Shown here in pieces: positions 51,001 to 63,935 of a stretch of DNA of 64,000 nucleotides (positions are counted from its first letter, which is position 1; every line of letters begins with the position of its first letter). A program made the position numbers and the translations under genes. The notes beneath the pieces were generated by a model that searched no databases, was not told the origin of the DNA, and saw only the letters and a program-made list of their open reading frames with translations. This stretch comes from Corticium candelabrum (taxonomy: Eukaryota; Porifera; Homoscleromorpha; Homosclerophorida; Plakinidae), in assembly GCF_963422355.1 (NCBI RefSeq), contig NC_085090.1, positions 4,246,512 to 4,310,511 on the forward strand, given 5' to 3'.

Positions 51001-54000
51001 GAAAAGAAAATGGAATAAACTGCGTATATGATGAAAAAAGGTGCCCAATACTAACTTGTTGAAAGGATGTCGTCTCGCATAGGCGAAGAACGTAGTTGTC
51101 GCAGCAATTGGTTAGATTTTTCATACCAGACAATGGCTTCGTTGTAGTCTCCTCGAGATTCACAACAATAACCGATACCGTTTATATCTGTAATACATCA
51201 CGTTGTTAGCAAAATGCTAAGCAAATCTAAAAATACAATACAATCTTGCTATATCATCATGACTGTAAAAATTTGCAAAACTTTTAATCTATTTAAAACA
51301 GTGAGTAAACAAAACGTTCTAAGCATTTACATAATCTGTCACAGGGATGTCTTCATGTTCTATTTTACAACAACATTTATATCACCAGTAGGACATACTG
51401 GCATTAAATTCGATAACTACAAATTTAGCTTTACAAATAATGCTCCCCTCGGTTGGACAACCAGAGTACGGGTATGAGGTTGAAAACCTAACGAGACAGC
51501 TGCAGATGACACGAATATGTTTATTAGCAGACGTCCTTGTAGTACCTTTTGTGAGTAATCGCGTTCTACAGATCATTATGGTATAAAGAGAATCTAGACA
51601 ACCGTACTTACACGACGCCAAATCACAGTGTGATGATGGTAATGATACACTTGCAATATCAAACGCTTCTCTTGCCAATTTCATAGCTTCATCGTTTCTG
51701 TCAAGTAAATCGTACGTAGAGGAAAGTTGACGTATAGCTAGACGAACATGATAATATTACTAAATACGTATTTATAATTATGATTATGCCTCAGTATTTC
51801 TTACCAAGTGCCAAGCTGGGATGAAAAGATGAGTAGCAAGATCGTCCGATTGTGACTGCCTCCTCCATTAAACTCACACCTTTCTTAAGTTTCCCGCTGT
51901 CTTTGTAGCAGATACCAAGATTCATGTAAGCTAACATAGAAAACGTTGATTTTAATACCCATATTTCAAATATTTCAACATATACAATACAAAAATTAAA
52001 AATCGCTGCATCTTTTATGTACATACTCGTGGACATCAACACTAGATCGCAGTCATCCGATTGCCTTTGCAACACGAGCGACTCCTCGTATGCCATTATT
52101 GCCTCGTCGTATTTCCACCCTTCTTGATATGCGAGAGCAAGGTTATGTAGCGCTAGAACCACAATCATATCAGTTAGTTTCGTGTAAAGCAATATAATGT
52201 ACACTCTTTCATTTAAAGACTATTGCCTTTATTGTGATTTGCCTTTTCTTTAAGCGAGTCTTTTGTTGATCACTGGTGCTTATTGATCTATAATATGCAA
52301 TCTTAAGCGTTCCCTTTTGTTGTTATCAAGGAAAAGTATTATAATTCTTAAAATATTTGTGAACAGAAAGTTTTATTCAATCTTGAAGCAAGTGTTGCTT
52401 GTTAGTTTTTAGATAAATAAATCCATATTCGTTGTGTACATGGCGAAATTACAAAACTTTTAAATTGCTGAGCGTAATTGGGAGTGCTATGATGTGTCAA
52501 TTTTAGATATATTACTTTTTAACGTAGTAAGTAATCTAAATCAATATGAACACTGCTATTTTCTACACGTCCGTGTACCAGCCTAACGTATAATTCAAAT
52601 GTTGATATTGTCTGCTTCCAGCCAAGACGCAACGACTCATCTCAGTAATAGCTGCAATGGAGCAAACCGCTAATATAGTGATAATAGGCTCATTTAAGAT
52701 AGCAAAGCAGAAAAGCATAGGTTCATGTTGCCAAATGTGAGGCAATATCTTCCATACTCAAGACAAACCATAACTAAGTCTTTGGCATAGATGTCTTTAA
52801 ACGATGAATTTGGACACCACCGACTGCTAAACTTTATGAAACCGTACTACATTATGACCATCTACAAACTTTGCTAGAACGTCTTTCTATTAGACAGACT
52901 AATTCACTTGCAAAAGCCTGACTTTCTATAGGACGTGTGTCCGTCTATCCAGCTCACTCAAACATATGAAATTACTTAAAAAGATAATAATAAATATTTA
53001 TAAGACTTACCATAATATAAAATTTGCACAAAACATAACTCTTGATATCGAGAACGGAGAATAGCACCACGTAGTCAAAATAGAGGAAAGATACATTAAT
53101 ATATGTAGCAGATAATATAGTGATGTACAATAGATGTACAAAGCATATCTGATTATGTAATTTGAGAATGTAAATCTAAATTATAAGTGACAGCGTAATC
53201 CGAATGACAATTTTGTAGTTTATAAAGTATGAAGCAAACTGTGCATTGACTCCATTATCCCACCTCGTCTCGTCAACTCTACGTAACTCTGGCTGCCGAC
53301 TGATTCTTCCACCGACTAAGTATATACAAGGTATCTGCCGATACTACCGCAACTAAGAATCTGTCTCAACTCCTAGTGCCAACACAACGACAAAAGTGGC
53401 TAAGAGTACGCTACAGAGAGGACCTTCCCGTCGCACCAGCCGCTTCAGCGGTTTTACGCCGTCCATCTCCCACTAGAACCTAAATATAAACCAATTGGCA
53501 AATCCTACAAGTTGCAAGAGTAGTTGGAACACTACACATGCAAAAGCAAGTTGCGAATATTGGACTAGCGCATCAATGATGAAGTGTGACATTTTAATTA
53601 CTAAGAAAATGAAATAGAATATATGAGCAGGAGCATACCAATATAAATTTCCGCATCAGCTGCTCCACCGGCATATTCTCGTGTCCATTCAATCTGTTTC
53701 CTGAACAGCCTCTCTGCATCTTCCAAGTTATTCATTTTCACGTAGCAACACCCTAAGTGGCCTAGAGCTGAAACAAGAATGTGATAACTTATCATTGAAA
53801 GTAGCACCAAACGACCAAGATATATAATACAAAATAGAGCAAAGTAGCTATTAAACCTGCATGATTGTGAATTTAACGTGTAAAAGGATTCATATTTATA
53901 TTGTATCACATAAAATAGAGCAATAGCTTCTTAGTGTGACTTATAGAAATATAAGTAAATTTAATATCACTGTCTGCCTAGTTGCGTTGTTGACCGTACA

Positions 54001-57000
54001 ACGAGATGCAATTTGTTAAGAATGTATACTGTCATTTCTAGAATAAAAAATGTATATTTCATTACTATTCTAAACTATGTCACGTGTCACTTTCAGAAAA
54101 GCGCTGAGGTAGCACAGCAAGCAGTAGAGGCAACGATACAAATGTCCTGACAATACTCGTGATAGAACTCAACTCACAAATATAATACGAAAATACTCCA
54201 TATTATAGTTGAACTATATACATAACCGGGAACAAGCGTTCAGTCAAACAGATTCAGTCAAATGCAACCAATAAACCCTTCTCCTTCTCTATATTTAGAA
54301 ATCACCTGTCGCACAATGAGAGCTGATCGCGAACAAATACTTTCCATTGATGGTAATATGCTTAATACATTGCAATTAATTTTTAATACTTTTTTTCACT
54401 TCAAATTGTGGTCTAACTTATCGTAACCTATAGTTAGTCTCTTTCTGTCAACCGTTTGTCACAAAACAAAAGACGTTTCGTGAATATTATCAGGTTGCCG
54501 TAGGCATCCGAAATATGAGGTAGACATATACGTTTACATGTTAAAAGAAGGATCCACAGTTGCAAAGCGATTACAATTAGAAAACGAAATCGTCTATTTT
54601 GTCACTCCGCTGAAGAGAAAGTGACGCGTAGTAGTCTGATTCAGTATGGGGTACGACCCAACAGCAGTATTCGTCCACTAATATATTATTTAAACAATGT
54701 AAAATATCAAACGCATCCTATATACCCAGAAGTTCAAAACAAGAAACCGCGATTACGAAACGGCACATGGAAAATAATGCAGCTGCAATATCTAGGCGTG
54801 AGTGACTACCAGTAGTTGTGACTACCCATTCACTGGTCCAGGTTGCAATGACTAGTGTTAACAAGCGCCGGAATATGAGAAATTCTCGGTCACCACTCCC
54901 AGCCACCAGTGGCTCGAGAGGCAATATATCCTAGGCACCACTGGATGCGGCTAGGCAAGAACGCGACCCAAGCATTGAAATATAATTCTGCAAGTAGTCT
55001 CTGCACACAAGAAGTGTTTCAAGTATTCACTGATTTGGAAGACGATCCGAATACGTTGCATGTCGAACTCGTTCATATCAGATAGTAAACAGCAGCATTT
55101 AAACTGTTGTGCGATTGGGAGTGACAGTATAATAGCACAAAAGAGCGCGAACAGAATGTGACTTTGACAATTGCCCGCCCGGTAATTAGCTAGAAACTTC
55201 AACTTCAAGAAAATTGCTCACTGTACAGCAAGACGCGAAAGGGAATCCCTCTGGCCTTGGGAAGCAAATCATAACCTAGGCCAGAGTAGCTAGCGAGTCA
55301 CTCATGCTGGAGAGCCACTGACGCCTCTGACAATAGGTGTCAAACCGTATATGATTATCTTATTGTACAACACAATAGAACAGTCAAATAGCCATAGTGA
55401 CGCCACATTTTGAGTTTGGCAGTTTAATATCAATTTTCAAGTATAAATAATAACATAATTACATGTTCTGCATGCAGACTGAGTGATATGCCAATGTACA
55501 ACCTTAATCAAAGGAAGATAGACAATAGTTATTATCTTTGTACAGAACGACACTTTTACGTCATATCAGCGAACATTTCTGCTGTGAATATCACGCGAAG
55601 TGGCTACGAGTGTCGTAGTACCTAACGTGCTGCTTCCAAAATCGATGAGTACGAGGCGATCGAGAAGCTCACAAAAACTTGATAGCCGTGTTTGGAAACA
55701 AATCGGTATACGAAGAAAACTCCTTCTGCCCAGTATAGTTTGTAGCTAAAAATCGGACCATTTTGGTCGGAGAAAACGTGCAGAATAATAAAACCCGCCT
55801 GAATAAATTGCGGTAAACAAAAATGCATTTAAATATATAACTAACGGTTTAAGAGGTTCAAGCTTGGCAAACATAGAAAACAAATTAGAAGACTTTAGAA
55901 ATGCTATTCGATTTTGCACAAGTGCTTCTGAGCCATAATACAGAGGGGGCATAAACGAGCATACGTATTGATACCGCCAGTCATCCTAGATAGTGATTAT
56001 GCGTCAATATATACAGATTAGATTCAAGTAAAGAAAATTGACGCATTAATATTATAAATAGCATACACTTCTGTAAAATACAAAGAAACAAATATATAGT
56101 ATGTGCAAGTGCATGTGCTGCCGTTTAGATAAAAAATTGTTTTCAAAGTGTGCACTTATTCTACTCTCTGTGCCTTTTATAATCTTAATTTTTTTGTCAA
56201 ACACTGAATCGATAATAGTGGCATTAGTCTAACATTTCCGCTTTCGATAATAATGTTTACGAGACTCCAGAACTACACATAGATGATAGACATTGTTACC
56301 ATAACTGTGGTTACTTTTTCAGGGTTTCCCCCAGGAATTCAAAATGACGTGGCGGTGACTGACGGTATTAGGAAGACGCCTATGTTCGCAACAGACGCTC
56401 GGATACACAAAGCATTGCTATTTAATATTATTGTTGATGACTTCAAACTAAGTGCTTGGATAATCTCACCATTATGTTGAGATGCTAGACACTGCTGCTC
56501 TTGGAATACAGCTGATTTATGCATAAGAGAATCAGCATGTCGCGCAAGATCATCTTTACAGAGCGAGACACAACATAGAAGATTAGAAATAGTGGACGAA
56601 TTGCGTTCATTGCCGGGTGCTAAGCGTTGGCATAATTTACAAAACTTTTCTTTGCCATCAATTGTTGGATGCACCAACGGATATTGTCTCTCCCAATCCG
56701 GATCATGGTAACCTTGTTTGTGCTTTGAACCCTTAGAGTTTCGCTAGGTTTACAATATGACACTGATGACGCCCGCGACGCAAGCGAGGACGCTCGCGCG
56801 AAGACGACGAATAGATGTCAAAATGCTGACGCTGACGCTGTACCATTTACAATAACATTTGATAAGCGTCAACGACGAGCCACTACGCGCATGCTCATCA
56901 TAATCATACACAAAAGTCTGTGATTTGGTTTTTATTTCCTGAGTTTCTCCCTCACCAATTTGTCGCAGAGACGCTTCCACAGTATTTGGCAACCTGCTGC

Positions 57001-60000
57001 CTGGAGCCCTGTTTTTTCGATACGTTTTTCGAGCGTCTTTCTTGCGCCTTTTATTTCTAAGCCACCGTGACTTGATTTGTCGCAAGCAGCCGTACCTACA
57101 CGTATGCACTTTCGGTACGCTTCACTTCATAGTTTAGTTCGGTTATTTCACTTCAGGATTTTATCTCTAATTTGTCGACAAAAGACACTTGCTTACTGTA
57201 GACGATACAGCACTTCCGGTTGGACGCTAGAGTTGAACTTGAATCAACTCTAGCGTTGGCGACGCTGACGACGCTCGTGACGCCAAGTGCAAGGGTTTAC
57301 AGTATGACGTCTGCCTAACCTCGGCCTCCCAGACCCGTGTAGCGCCGATACAAAATTGTCCTCCACGGGGTTGGGATGGTAACGCCTCTTCTCAATATAT
57401 TGTGGTTGGTCCTAGGACCAGCATTAGTGTTCAGTTTCATAAATGCATACCTTTCCAATTACAGCTGTAACACAAGAACGACGAAGACATGTCGCGCTAG
57501 AACATCGTGTCGCATCCTGCTGCACGGGTACCTTTGTATTTACAGTAGGTACGGTTTTATCATTTGTGTGTTAGTAGGAAACGCGAACGGAATATTAGGA
57601 AGCAATTTCTTTTACTACTGGTGCCGCGGACGCGATCGGCATGTGTCTGATCGCCGTGAATCGGCTGCGAGTAGCTGGTAGTCGCGCGTGTAGTTTCGAA
57701 TTCGCGATGAAAATTCGCGATGCGCGCATCCGCTGTGACTCGATCGTCCGGATTCGATGCGACTTGCCGCGAAATCGCAGCAAAACTTCGCCGTGAATTC
57801 TCCGCAAGACTCGGTGTAGTAGACGTGATCATGAAGTCGTTGAGAATGCAGCTGGCTGGCTAGTGTAGATGTCGGAGCATCGGTTCGAAAAAACTTCTCT
57901 ACTAGGTGTCCTTACTGCCATGGACAGGCGCGGAATACAAACCACGACGTGTAAGGACGTGAGTTTGCGTGAAGAGCGCACTACAAGTCGTCGTTTGTGC
58001 ACAGTGTAGTCTTTGGTAGACAGCAGATATGCATGAGATGTCTTCGTTGATTACAGCTGTAATTGGAAAGGTATGCATTATGAGACTGAACACTAATGCT
58101 GGTTCTAGGACCAACCGCAATATATTGAGAAGAGGCGGTACCATCCCAGACCCGTGGAGGACGAGTTTGTATCGGCGCTACACGGGTCCGAAATTCCGAG
58201 GCTAACGCCTGCCTGAGTATCGTCGTTCGCGTCCTCGCCAGCCTCCTCAAGCGTCGCCGGTGTCATATTGTAAACATAGCTTTATTCGTACTGTCGTCTT
58301 GAGCGGTAGAGTCAGACTGTAACTTATTGTTATCGACCTAAGGCAGAGCTCCTTTACGGCTTGACTTGAAATAGGTTACTTCCGACTCGTTACTTTTAAC
58401 TTCTGTCTCTTCGGGACATGCTTTCTTTGACTTTCGCCCAATACGGCAAAGAAGAAAGTTATTGAACTTACCACTTCTCTCGCGTAAATGAAACGTTTAG
58501 ACGTCCTAAATTGTCCTTGAAAGTGGAGGAGGTAAGTGGATGACTGCGAACTTGTTCTTCATTGACCAGCTCTCTAGCAACAACTTTCGAAGTCAATTAG
58601 AAGCAGATCTTCATTTACTTTTCTCGGGCGATTGTACTTGGTCACGTGGCTGGTATTTCTCAGCGCGGAGCAGCACAAAACTACAACGCTGTACAGAGAA
58701 CTCTGCCAATTGCTTGTTTTTCAGTTGTAAAAGAATTAAAATATGCTAACAACAGTTTTTGGTAAAAACCCATATTTACAACTAAAGAAGACAAGAAAGT
58801 TTGGTTTACGATGCAATCCGTTCAGCTCAACGGTGACGGGACGGCACCAAAACGGCTGACGTGACGTGTTGCGCCATTCTTCTCATTTCACTATTCAAGC
58901 AGTGTCCCACTATTACGCGTATTAATCCGAGCGACAAAATTGATATCAATCAAAACGTATAATTGATATCAATCAAAACTTATTAGCCTGACCGGTATAA
59001 CTTCCGCTGAAAAATCAGCAAAACCACTCGGATAAAACAGAAGCCAATCAACACAACGCGGCATGGCCAGAAACCTCGTTTGGGGTCGGCATGTTAGAAT
59101 ACCCGCAACGCAGTTGTTGACACGCGGCACCGCTTGCTGTGAGCTGCGCGGCGTGCATCGTGACAGGCCATTATCGTGTTAAGCAGAATAGGAAAAATTC
59201 ATTCATTTGTAAAAATACATTCAGTAATTACTTACACACTCTTATATCAATATCGTCTTACCCACACAATATGACTTTTCATAAGAATCGCCGACGCCAA
59301 ATGCTTGCAATACTTGTACGGCTTCTTCAAAGTACGGCTTTGATGAGTCAGGTCTACTCATTAGATTGTAAGCATTACCGACAGAAATCAAACCTAAAAT
59401 ATCAAATTGCAAAGCTAAACTACAATTACGTTTAAAATTGTACTCACTTTGGCTCAATTCAATGGCTTCGTCTTTAGTGCGGGTCCCGATTTGACGACGA
59501 ATTTTCAACCACTCCTCTGCTAAATGCTTGGCTGTTGTAATGTCGTAGAGATATTTTGCCAACCAACAGGAAAACTTTAAAAGCGTTAGACATTCTTGCT
59601 TTATACATTTCAACTTCAAGATGTGATCGCAAACTCTGTAAACGTGTGGAGTCAACGCAATCAACTTGCTGTTGTTGAGTTTGCATTTTATGGCTCCACT
59701 GGAATTTGGTAACATGTCTTGAATACACTTTGTCAAACAAACGAGAGAAGATAGTAATTCTTTTCTTCTCTTCGCGTGGCTTATAACAGAATGCTGAACG
59801 AGCGCATGAATGTCACACGTCTGTTCCTCGTCATTGAATGTGAGTAGAGAAAACTCGTGTGACAACAAATACAAAGAGCTTTCAAACTCATGTTCTCCAA
59901 ACCTTGACTCTCCATCGCACAATACAGCTGCACGAATAACATGAGTGGGAACAGCGCTCGTGTCCATCAAAGAAGCAAAACGAAGAATTTTGTCTGCAAC

Positions 60001-61291
60001 TTGAGACCTGTTTGCCACTTCTGCTAGATCAAGATCCCAATGCATTGGCGCTTCCTCGTCGACCCTTAGTCTGTCTTGCATTTTCTTCAGCTTCTCTTCA
60101 TCACTCGTACAAAAGTTACACGATTTGACCAATGAGGATACTTCGGCAGTTAAAATTTGATCGATTCGAGAAACACCCAAACTCGTCAGTTCCTGCTTTA
60201 GATGCAGCAGACCATTACCATGTAATATGTCATTGAAGTCATCCTCTAGATACGGCACCATTTCTTTCTTCAATGACAGCGTTTCCTTTATCTTTCTAAA
60301 AGTAGCCCCTGTCTTCTTCATCAATGTTGCAACACGTCGAATGGCCAGTGGCAATAGCTTTACTTGTCCATCGTTCACTATACTTCTGATTTCATCCAAA
60401 GCAAATTCTGACATACTGCCGTCTTCGTTGTATTTTCCAGCCCAACGGCGAAAACATTCGACGGCGGCGTCTTCATCCAGCTCCGGTAGTTGAATCACCT
60501 TGCCTTCTTGCATCAATGCGTGATCTCTGCATCTCGTCGTAATGATAACGTGAATTTTTATGCTGCACGAGGGAACTACGTGTTGAACGACGTTCAAATC
60601 ATCACTACTGTCGTAGATCAACAAGACATTGCCGCCACGTAAAATAAGGAGATCTAGGAAGCGAGCCTTCATTTCTTCCAATGATTTACTTGCGACTTCG
60701 TCTTTCTCTGAACTTAAAAGACAGATCTATTGCAAATGCAAGTTTCTAAAAATAAATACAGAATATAATTTCAATTTGTCTTACAAATTTGTAAATCGAT
60801 TGTCGTATGGATGCGTTTGTTCTCGAGCTGATAAAGAACACTCCTCCATCGTACGTCTTTCTGTAAAGCCTTGCATAGTAGGCTGCTAAGCATGATTTAC
60901 CAGCCCCACCTTGAGCACAGATGCACTGAAACAAAGAAAGTAGAATTGGCGATGCACAAGAAGGAGAAGCTAAGAAACACTCATCGATGGTATTTACCAT
61001 CAATCGAAAATCCCTGATGTTTATCAATTCTGCATTTTCATGATATTTACTCCAAAAGAATTGGGACATGTCAGTGACAATTTTGTCTCGACCACAAAAA
61101 TGAGGGAAATTTCTCATTTCTGCTTCCACCGAAAAATGTCCTGCTTTGTCAGACACAATATAGTCAATTGGTTAAAACAATGAAATAAATTTTATTACCT
61201 TTCAGCCTAGGCTTTTCTTTGTCCAATAAAGAGTTTTCTCGTGAGGGAAGCCGACGAGACCTTGCCGCATTTAATAACTCCGCAACAATTT
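48005..61291 (-). CDS. NB-ARC/TPR NLR-like immune sensor
   Basis: A multi-exon gene read from 61291 down. N-terminal exons: 61291-61199, 61140-60998, 60925-60785 (P-loop AQGGAGKSCLAAYYA), 60726-59448 (Walker B VLLIYDSSDDLN, sensor IITTRCRDHA, LLPLAIRR, winged-helix region, IHALVQHSV) and 59393-59262 (first TPR-like helices). After a 5.5-kb intron come TPR exons 53767-53639, 52152-52027, 51930-51805, 51737-51612, 51187-51056, 50120-49995, 49932-49807, 48823-48692, 48626-48501, 48430-48304, 48249-48124 and 48057-48005 (stop). Nearly all are symmetric phase-1 exons, and 59262 joins 53767 in frame. About 1080 residues are visible; the first exon(s) and start were not found. NB-ARC ATPases act as oligomerising switches and TPRs as sensor or scaffold. 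The donor of exon 48430-48304 is not canonical in frame. Confidence 0.8.
53801..56338. other. Large intron region, nothing recognised
   Basis: Between the first TPR exon of copy B and the hAT-type frame. No TPR-like exon or other gene could be found on either strand. Confidence 0.5.
56339..56740 (-). pseudogene. Truncated hAT-like N-terminal zinc-finger frame
   Basis: The minus-strand frame reads DWERQYPLVHPTIDGKEKFC, then KLCQRLAP and, further on, KDDLARHADSLMHKSAV: a C-x2-C...H-x4/5-H finger of the kind found at the N-terminus of BED/hAT-related transposases. No catalytic domain follows; downstream the frame turns into unrelated residues and stops. It is an internal fragment of a transposon lying in the intron of the NB-ARC gene. 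Confidence 0.45.
56748..58275. mobile_element. Foldback element with GTTTACARTATGAC ends
   Basis: GTTTACAATATGACAC opens at 56748 and closes as its reverse complement at 58260-58275. A third, inner GTTTACAGTATGAC stands at 57295. Sequence 57295-57475 is an imperfect inverted repeat of about 58040-58275, sharing ACCCGTGTAGCGCCGATACAA, CGCCTCTTCTCAATATATTG and CATACCTTTCCAATTACAGC. The internal 57600-57830 segment is GC-rich with many TTCGCGA/TCGCGAA words. No coding capacity is supported; frames in the arms are mirror images. Confidence 0.6.
57224..57256. repeat. Perfect 13-bp hairpin (ACGCTAGAGTTGA)
   Basis: ACGCTAGAGTTGA, loop ACTTGAA, then TCAACTCTAGCGT: exact inverted arms of 13 bp with a 7-nt loop inside the foldback element. 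Confidence 0.85.
58276..59261. other. Intronic sequence, nothing recognised
   Basis: Contains a direct repeat of AATTGATATCAATCAAAAC (58937-58979 area). No supported exon. Confidence 0.45.
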
Positions 61292-63139
61292 CTAAATATT
61301 ACAATTAAACAAATAGATTTGAAATTCTATGATTAGTTAGCCATTAATTCCTCTTGACAAATATGATAATGATATTGATTACAATATCAATTAATTGGCT
61401 TCTATTTTGCTTAAGGTAAATTGGCGTTACAACCTTGCTGTCACATTCCATCGATCAACATTATCGATCGACCTCATGGCTTTGCCTAATGCAAATTGAA
61501 AGAAACAGGCTTCCCGCAAAATGCTTTCCGCGGAAGCGACACTAAAAGGACAGTACATTATCTTTCGTTAAGCATAAACGCGGTAAGTCAGTCGGTTCAC
61601 GCCCTGTAGGTTTTTAGGAGGCAGTAGGTGTCTGGTAATCATGAAATGGTGTCATTTCAGGCGGATTCTGCAGCACGTTATCTAGAGAGCAAACAGGAAG
61701 TAAAGTCTTTCCCTGACATGATATACTATCTGTTGTCGGTGAAGAAGGCTTTCGTAGACATGCTCAAAGTCTTACAAATTATGTTTGTATTAGGCGTGAT
61801 GTGAGCGTGTTTGAAACGACTGAATACCTACCTTAGTGATGGCATCGGACAAGATAGAAAAAATAAACTAGAGCTTCTGACCATAAAAAGAGATATGTCT
61901 AGTAAGATAGACTTGAAAGCAGTAGACAGATTTGCTCAGCAGACAAAAACAGAAGAATTAAGCTTAACAAGTGAAAAGGTAAACGATTTAAATTAAGAGT
62001 AGAGATACAAATTTGAGAAAAGTTTTGACTGTGGCCCCCATCTTGGACTCTGACTACGTCGCTGGTGCAGCTGCAGTCACTGTAAGATGATGGATACGTA
62101 CGTGTATACTGGTGTGGAGTGCGTGTGCTGTCAAAACCTCATTTGACATTGACACAATAATAATGACAATAATGGCACTGTGATGAGATCATGCAAAACT
62201 CTCGCTATTGCTGTGGAAAAGAGAAAATATAAGTTGAAGTTCGCACGTTCAATTCATGTTGACACACGCTTTGACTTCACTGTCCAGTATACTGTAATCC
62301 ATACGACTGCATTCACTACTGTACACATGGTAGCCAAGCACCTAGTCGCAAGTCTATAGATAGTCAAGAGTCTAGCTGACCTCTCCTAGCCATTTGCATT
62401 ACTTTTAGTCCCTCCCGAGAGTCTTCCATACCATCTCAAATGCAGCTCTTCTTTTCTTTTGTGATGGTTCCAGAGTGCTGAGATCTTGAAGTGTGGAGGG
62501 AGGTAGATGGAAAATTTTGGCCTCAATATCTCTCTTCTACAACCCAAGACCAAGCTCTTGAATAGACCTGTATCTCAAAGCAATCATTCTAAAAGTTGCT
62601 AGTACAGACTGTGTCCTCTCAGTAGGCCGCGTCTTACTTAGTTGTACTTAGTCGCCCGGACGACACAAACGTCTCTACTAGTTGCAATTCGTACTCTTTT
62701 CTTAGCTAACTTGGGGATGTTAATTCGAGAATCGAAACACGATTGCGTATGACTTGCACGAATTGGTGGATCCTGCAGCCACACAACACCAAACCATTAT
62801 TTCGCCACAAATTCCTTTGTTTACAATATACACTGACGTGGAGTCTCCGCTCTGCGACGTCACAATACACCACCCCCGTTTTAACGCGTTACAGGAAGTT
62901 GAAGAAATGGAAGCAAATTTGACCTGCTATATCTCAGTGAAGGTTTAAACACACCTCTAAAATGTAGTAATCGATCTCATATTGTTACATCGTGTGGCAT
63001 AGAGCTATTATCTAACGAGGTGTCTTTGACTGTTACAACCCTGCCATTCCACTTAGACAACTACACCTACTTCCAAACTCGGTTTTGATCAAGTTGATGC
63101 AAACCGTATCTCATATCTTTGGGAGACAATCTGGAACTT
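61292..63139. other. 5' region of NB-ARC gene and intergenic DNA
   Basis: The missing first exon(s) of the NB-ARC gene should lie here or further right, because the exon at 61291 begins in phase 1. I could not identify them with confidence. No other gene is supported. Confidence 0.45.
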
Positions 63140-63935
63140 CGAGGCTTGAACAAACCCTTGCCTCGTACCCAGGCTCTCTTGTGCGCCCGGAAAAAAGAGC
63201 CTGGTACACGTGGTCTTCACAAGCACGCATAAATTACCTCGAAATTGGCGTAATGTATGCACGCATAGTTGTCTAGAATCTCAAACCGATAATGTCGCCT
63301 AACGTTTTGAATGGAAAAGTGAAACATGTAGAAGAAGCCATTGATCTATAGACTCAAGGTCAAGTGCTCCATCCAGACGACTTCAGACTTCTGTTCCTCG
63401 CGCGATCGACGTCTAGTCGTAATCCAGTCAGGTTCCTTACAGTGTCTACTTGGCGATAAGAACTAGAGTACAAGTTGCAGCTATTTTATCTGTACGACAG
63501 TCGGTCTTCCACGACAGCTCTGCAAGCGCTTATCTCAGTGCATTCGAGCTCTAGCTGAAAATTGAAGGTACAGTCACATGACAGCCAGAACTGGTATCTA
63601 AGTCGAAAAAGCGGACAAAAAAGAGCATCACCTGAACACGAAAGCTGTTCGCTGTCAACTTTATCAGCTCGAGATTCTAAACAATTTCGGTTCCGCATGC
63701 GTGCATACATTACGCCGATTTTGAAATAATTTATGCGCGACGGCGCGCGAGTAGGCCTGGGTACGACGCTAGAACAGATCCTTGCCTTGTACTCAGGCCT
63801 CTTTCGCGCCCAGAAAAGAGAGCATTGTACACGTTGTAATTGCATGCGCGCATGAATTAGAAGGAAATAGTGGTAATGTATGCACGTAGGCGAAACCGAC
63901 GTTGTTTAGAATCTCGAGTCGATATTGTCGCGCGC
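63140..63935. repeat. Three copies of a short dispersed repeat, two as a foldback
   Basis: A unit with CCTTGCCTYGTAC(C/T)CAGG, GTGTACACG/GGTACACGTGG, GTAATGTATGCACG and TAGAATCTCRA is found at 63158-63285 (plus) and at 63779-63920 (plus). An inverted partial copy lies at 63665-63765 (CGCATGCGTGCATACATTAC). The last two face each other and could form a foldback. Confidence 0.6.

Larger units (their letters stand above)
46080..53800. repeat. Tandem segmental duplication, copy B
   Basis: Second unit of the 8.4-kb duplication, shorter because it lacks the hAT insert. Its TPR exons are all open. At about 53810 the homology to copy A ends. Confidence 0.85.

Noticed and set aside
57376..58250. Apparent paralogous small proteins on opposite strands (LSNYSCN motif)
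   Set aside because: They are mirror translations of the two foldback arms, not independent genes.
48005..61291. Plant or bacterial contamination as the source of the NB-ARC gene
   Set aside because: It is intron-rich, continuous with animal-type TPR exons, and shares the window with fibrinogen-related and EGF-type animal genes.
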